Assembly (NCBI GenBank): GCA_029777935.1
Contig: JAKORH010000398.1
Coordinates: 1-14,896, forward strand
Origin: Pseudomonadota bacterium
GTDB taxonomy: Bacteria; Pseudomonadota; Gammaproteobacteria; Burkholderiales; Burkholderiaceae
Length of the DNA stretch: 14,896 nt
Direction: 5' to 3'
Position 1 is the stretch's first letter. The number at the start of each line of letters is the position of its first letter. Shown one piece after another: positions 12,898-14,896 of this stretch. Made by a program: the position numbers and the translations under genes. Under the pieces are notes generated by a model. That model saw only the letters and a program-made list of their open reading frames with translations. It was not told the origin of the DNA and did no database searches.

Positions 12898-14475
12898 ATG
12901 ACCGATAGCCGTGACTTCAAGCTGACCTATTCGACGATGTTCGATCCGCCGCCGGCCCTGCACCAGCGGTTCGAGGCGGCGCTGGCGCGCGTGCGCACGA
13001 ATCTCGGCCGCGACTACCCGATGTGGATCGGCGGCCGTGCGCGGGTGGCCGATGCGACGTTCGAGGTGCGCTCGCCGATCGATCGTGAGTGGCTGATCGG
13101 ACGTTTCCAGTCCGGCACGGCGAAGCATGGGGATGCGGCTCTCGCCGCCGCGCGTGCGGCGTTTCCGGGCTGGGCGGCGCGGCCGTGGCAGGAGCGCGTG
13201 CGGCTGCTTCGGCGCGCGGCGGCGCTGATCGAGGAGCGTGTGTACGACATCGGCGCGTCGGTGGCGCTCGAAGTCGGCAAGAACCGCATGGAGTCGCTCG
13301 GCGAAGTTCAGGAGACGGCGGATCTGATCGCGTGGTACTGCGACCAGATGGAGGCCAACGGCGGCTTCGTGCGCGACCTGCCGAACGATCCGCTCGCCGG
13401 CTACACGAGCCGCAACCGCACGATGCTGAAGCCCTACGGCACGTGGGTCGTGATCGCGCCATTCAACTTTCCGTTCGCGCTGGCGGGCGGGCCGATCGGC
13501 GCCGCGCTGGTCGCGGGCAACACGGTCGTGTTCAAGGTCGCGAGCGACACCTCGCTCTCGGGCTGGCTGCTGCTCGAGGCGCTGCGCGACGCGGGGCTGC
13601 CCGACGGCGCGGTCAACTTCGTCACCGGCGCCGGCAATGAACTCGGCAACGCGCTGATCGCTCACGAAGACGTGGCCGGCGTCACCTTCACCGGCTCGTA
13701 TGAAGTCGGCATGTCGATCATGCGCTCGTTCGCACAGCGGCCGTGGCCGCGTCCGTGCATCGCCGAGATGGGGGGCAAGAACGCCGTGATCGTCAGCCGC
13801 CATGCGGATCTGGAGCGTGCCGCGCTCGGCATCGTGCGTTCGGCGTTCGGGCTGCAGGGGCAGAAGTGCTCGGCCTGCTCGCGCGTGTACGTGGAACGCG
13901 TCCTCGCCCCCGCGCTGCGCGAGAGGCTGGTCGAGAAGACGCGCGCGCTCGGGATCGGCGACCCGACGCGGCGAGAGAACTGGATGGGCCCGGTGATCAA
14001 CGCCGCGGCGTACGCGCGCTACGAAAAGTGCGCGCAGCAGTTGCGGCAGCACGGCGAGGTGTTCGCGGGCGCCGAGCTGCTGAAGGACGGCGATCTCGCG
14101 CGCGGCTGGTTCGTCGCGCCCACGATCGGCAGCGCGCCGCGCGACTACCGGCTGTGGCGCGAGGAGAAATTCATCCCGCTGGTGCTGGTGGCCGAAGTCG
14201 ATTCGATCGACGAGGCGATCGCTCTGGCCAACCAGTCGGAGTACGGATTGACCGCGGGCTTCTACGGCGCCGACAGCGAGATTCCGGCGTTTCTCGACCG
14301 CATCGAGGCCGGAGTCACCTACGTCAATCGCCCGCAGGGCGCGACCACCGGCGCGTGGCCGGGCTATCAGCCGTTCGGCGGCTGGAAAGCGAGCGGCACC
14401 ACCGGCAAGGCGATCGGCAGCTTCTACTACCTGCCGCAGTACCTGCGCGAGCAGTCGCAGACGGTGGTCGAATGA
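12898..14475 (+). CDS. aldehyde dehydrogenase, L-glutamate gamma-semialdehyde (P5C) dehydrogenase type
   Basis: 525 residues. Catalytic C324 lies in GQKCSACSR, the general base E290 in IAEMGGKNA, and N190 in APFNFPFAL. K213 and the FTGS turn (264-267) form the cofactor site, and E423 lies in REEKFIPLV. The length of over 520, the extended N-terminus with YPMWIGG, and the C-terminal GYQPFGGWKASGTTGK are typical of P5C dehydrogenases of the RocA/PruA group. These oxidise glutamate semialdehyde from proline or ornithine to glutamate with NAD. A different semialdehyde is possible. ATG at 12898 is preceded by GAGG with about six bases of spacing; an upstream ATG at 12838 lacks one. No proline dehydrogenase gene is in view. 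Confidence 0.88.
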   Translation: MTDSRDFKLTYSTMFDPPPALHQRFEAALARVRTNLGRDYPMWIGGRARVADATFEVRSPIDREWLIGRFQSGTAKHGDAALAAARAAFPGWAARPWQERVRLLRRAAALIEERVYDIGASVALEVGKNRMESLGEVQETADLIAWYCDQMEANGGFVRDLPNDPLAGYTSRNRTMLKPYGTWVVIAPFNFPFALAGGPIGAALVAGNTVVFKVASDTSLSGWLLLEALRDAGLPDGAVNFVTGAGNELGNALIAHEDVAGVTFTGSYEVGMSIMRSFAQRPWPRPCIAEMGGKNAVIVSRHADLERAALGIVRSAFGLQGQKCSACSRVYVERVLAPALRERLVEKTRALGIGDPTRRENWMGPVINAAAYARYEKCAQQLRQHGEVFAGAELLKDGDLARGWFVAPTIGSAPRDYRLWREEKFIPLVLVAEVDSIDEAIALANQSEYGLTAGFYGADSEIPAFLDRIEAGVTYVNRPQGATTGAWPGYQPFGGWKASGTTGKAIGSFYYLPQYLREQSQTVVE

Positions 14476-14493
14476 TGGACGAAATCGTCGGGC

Positions 14494-14896
14494 TCACAGC
14501 GGCTTGCGCAGCCAGTTGGCGATTTCGCCGATCACGCCGCGGCGGAAGGCCAGCACGCACACCACGAAGATCGCGCCCTGCACGACGGTGACCCAGGCGC
14601 CGAGCATCTCGGCGAAGTAGTTTTCCATCGAGACCGTGATGGCCGCGCCGACGACCGGACCGAACACCGTGCCCAGCCCGCCGAGCAGCGTCATCAGCAC
14701 CACTTCGCCCGACATCGACCAGTGCACGTCGGTCAGCGAGGCGAGCTGGAACACGATCGCCTTGGTCGCGCCCGCCAGCCCGGTGATGCCGGCCGACAGC
14801 ACGAACGCCAGCAGCTTGTACCTGTCGACGTCATAGCCGAGCGAGATCGCGCGCGGCTCGTTCTCGCGGATCGCCTTCAGGATCTGGCCGAACGGC
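14494..14896 (-). CDS. livM: branched-chain amino acid ABC transporter permease LivM, 3' part
   Basis: The frame runs unbroken from the right window edge to TGA at 14494-14496; only the last 134 or so residues are present. From the edge it reads PFGQILKAIRENEPRAISLG, then YDVDRYKLLAFVLSAG, the loop that contacts the ATPase (the EAA-like region with RENE-RA-SLG). Then come SGEVVLMTLLGGLGTVFGPVVGA and a terminal hydrophobic span, all classic LivM. The family imports leucine, isoleucine, valine or related acids with LivH, LivG, LivF and a binding protein; those genes would lie outside the window. It converges on the aldehyde dehydrogenase, whose stop is 18 bases away, with no visible terminator between them. 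Confidence 0.94.
   Translation of the reverse strand, partial: PFGQILKAIRENEPRAISLGYDVDRYKLLAFVLSAGITGLAGATKAIVFQLASLTDVHWSMSGEVVLMTLLGGLGTVFGPVVGAAITVSMENYFAEMLGAWVTVVQGAIFVVCVLAFRRGVIGEIANWLRKPL

Noticed and set aside
12859..14052. 397-codon minus-strand frame opposite the aldehyde dehydrogenase
   Set aside because: Shadow of a gene with complete catalytic residues.

Overview
The window is GC-rich (roughly two thirds G+C by eye) bacterial chromosomal DNA with tightly packed genes. Gene content (LemA/DUF2207, acyl-CoA dehydrogenase, thiolase, LivM, an extradiol dioxygenase) and the palindromic REP-like repeats fit a proteobacterium. A betaproteobacterium such as a Burkholderiales relative is my best guess, but nothing in the window fixes the taxon. 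No rRNA, tRNA, CRISPR array or transposase gene was seen, and no stretch over 300 bases lacks a feature.

Left part, bases 1-2472: after a possible 3' end of an unidentified frame, a lemA gene and a DUF2207 membrane-protein gene overlap by one base and form a two-gene operon. Accessory part, bases 2640-6330: an islet of small toxin-antitoxin-like genes. A RelE-like toxin and a NadS-type HTH antitoxin run rightward. A ParE-like toxin and its ribbon-helix-helix antitoxin run leftward toward them, with a perfect palindrome upstream of the antitoxin. A DUF1015 gene follows. Next comes an overlapping DUF4160-DUF2442 pair, and then a decayed second copy of the DUF1015 3' end, which records an old duplication. 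The RelE-like gene and the DUF4160 gene both have a good -10 hexamer exactly six bases before the ATG and no ribosome binding site, which suggests leaderless mRNAs.

Middle and right, bases 6335-12736: a class I extradiol ring-cleavage dioxygenase runs rightward. Seven leftward genes follow. In transcription order, from right to left, they are thiolase, SDR oxidoreductase, RidA-family protein, small membrane protein, acyl-CoA dehydrogenase, DUF559 endonuclease-like protein and a SAM-dependent methyltransferase. Several are spaced by 1-6 bases or overlap, so parts of this array are probably operonic. Thiolase, acyl-CoA dehydrogenase and SDR point to acyl-CoA breakdown, although no enoyl-CoA hydratase is present. 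The array is interrupted by three kinds of repeats. DUF559 sits between two nearly identical 76-77 bp palindromic repeats. Two REP-like hairpins face each other before the membrane-protein gene. A heptamer tandem array plus long hairpins lie between thiolase and SDR.

Right end, bases 12737-14896: an aldehyde dehydrogenase of the glutamate-semialdehyde (P5C) dehydrogenase type diverges from the thiolase gene. It converges on a livM gene (branched-chain amino acid ABC permease) that is cut by the window edge. Amino-acid uptake, P5C oxidation and acyl-CoA oxidation together suggest an amino-acid or organic-acid catabolic neighbourhood.

The most unusual items are the repeat-flanked DUF559 unit, the two probable leaderless toxin-type genes, the DUF1015 tail duplication around the DUF4160-DUF2442 pair, and a short leader ORF whose stop overlaps the thiolase start.
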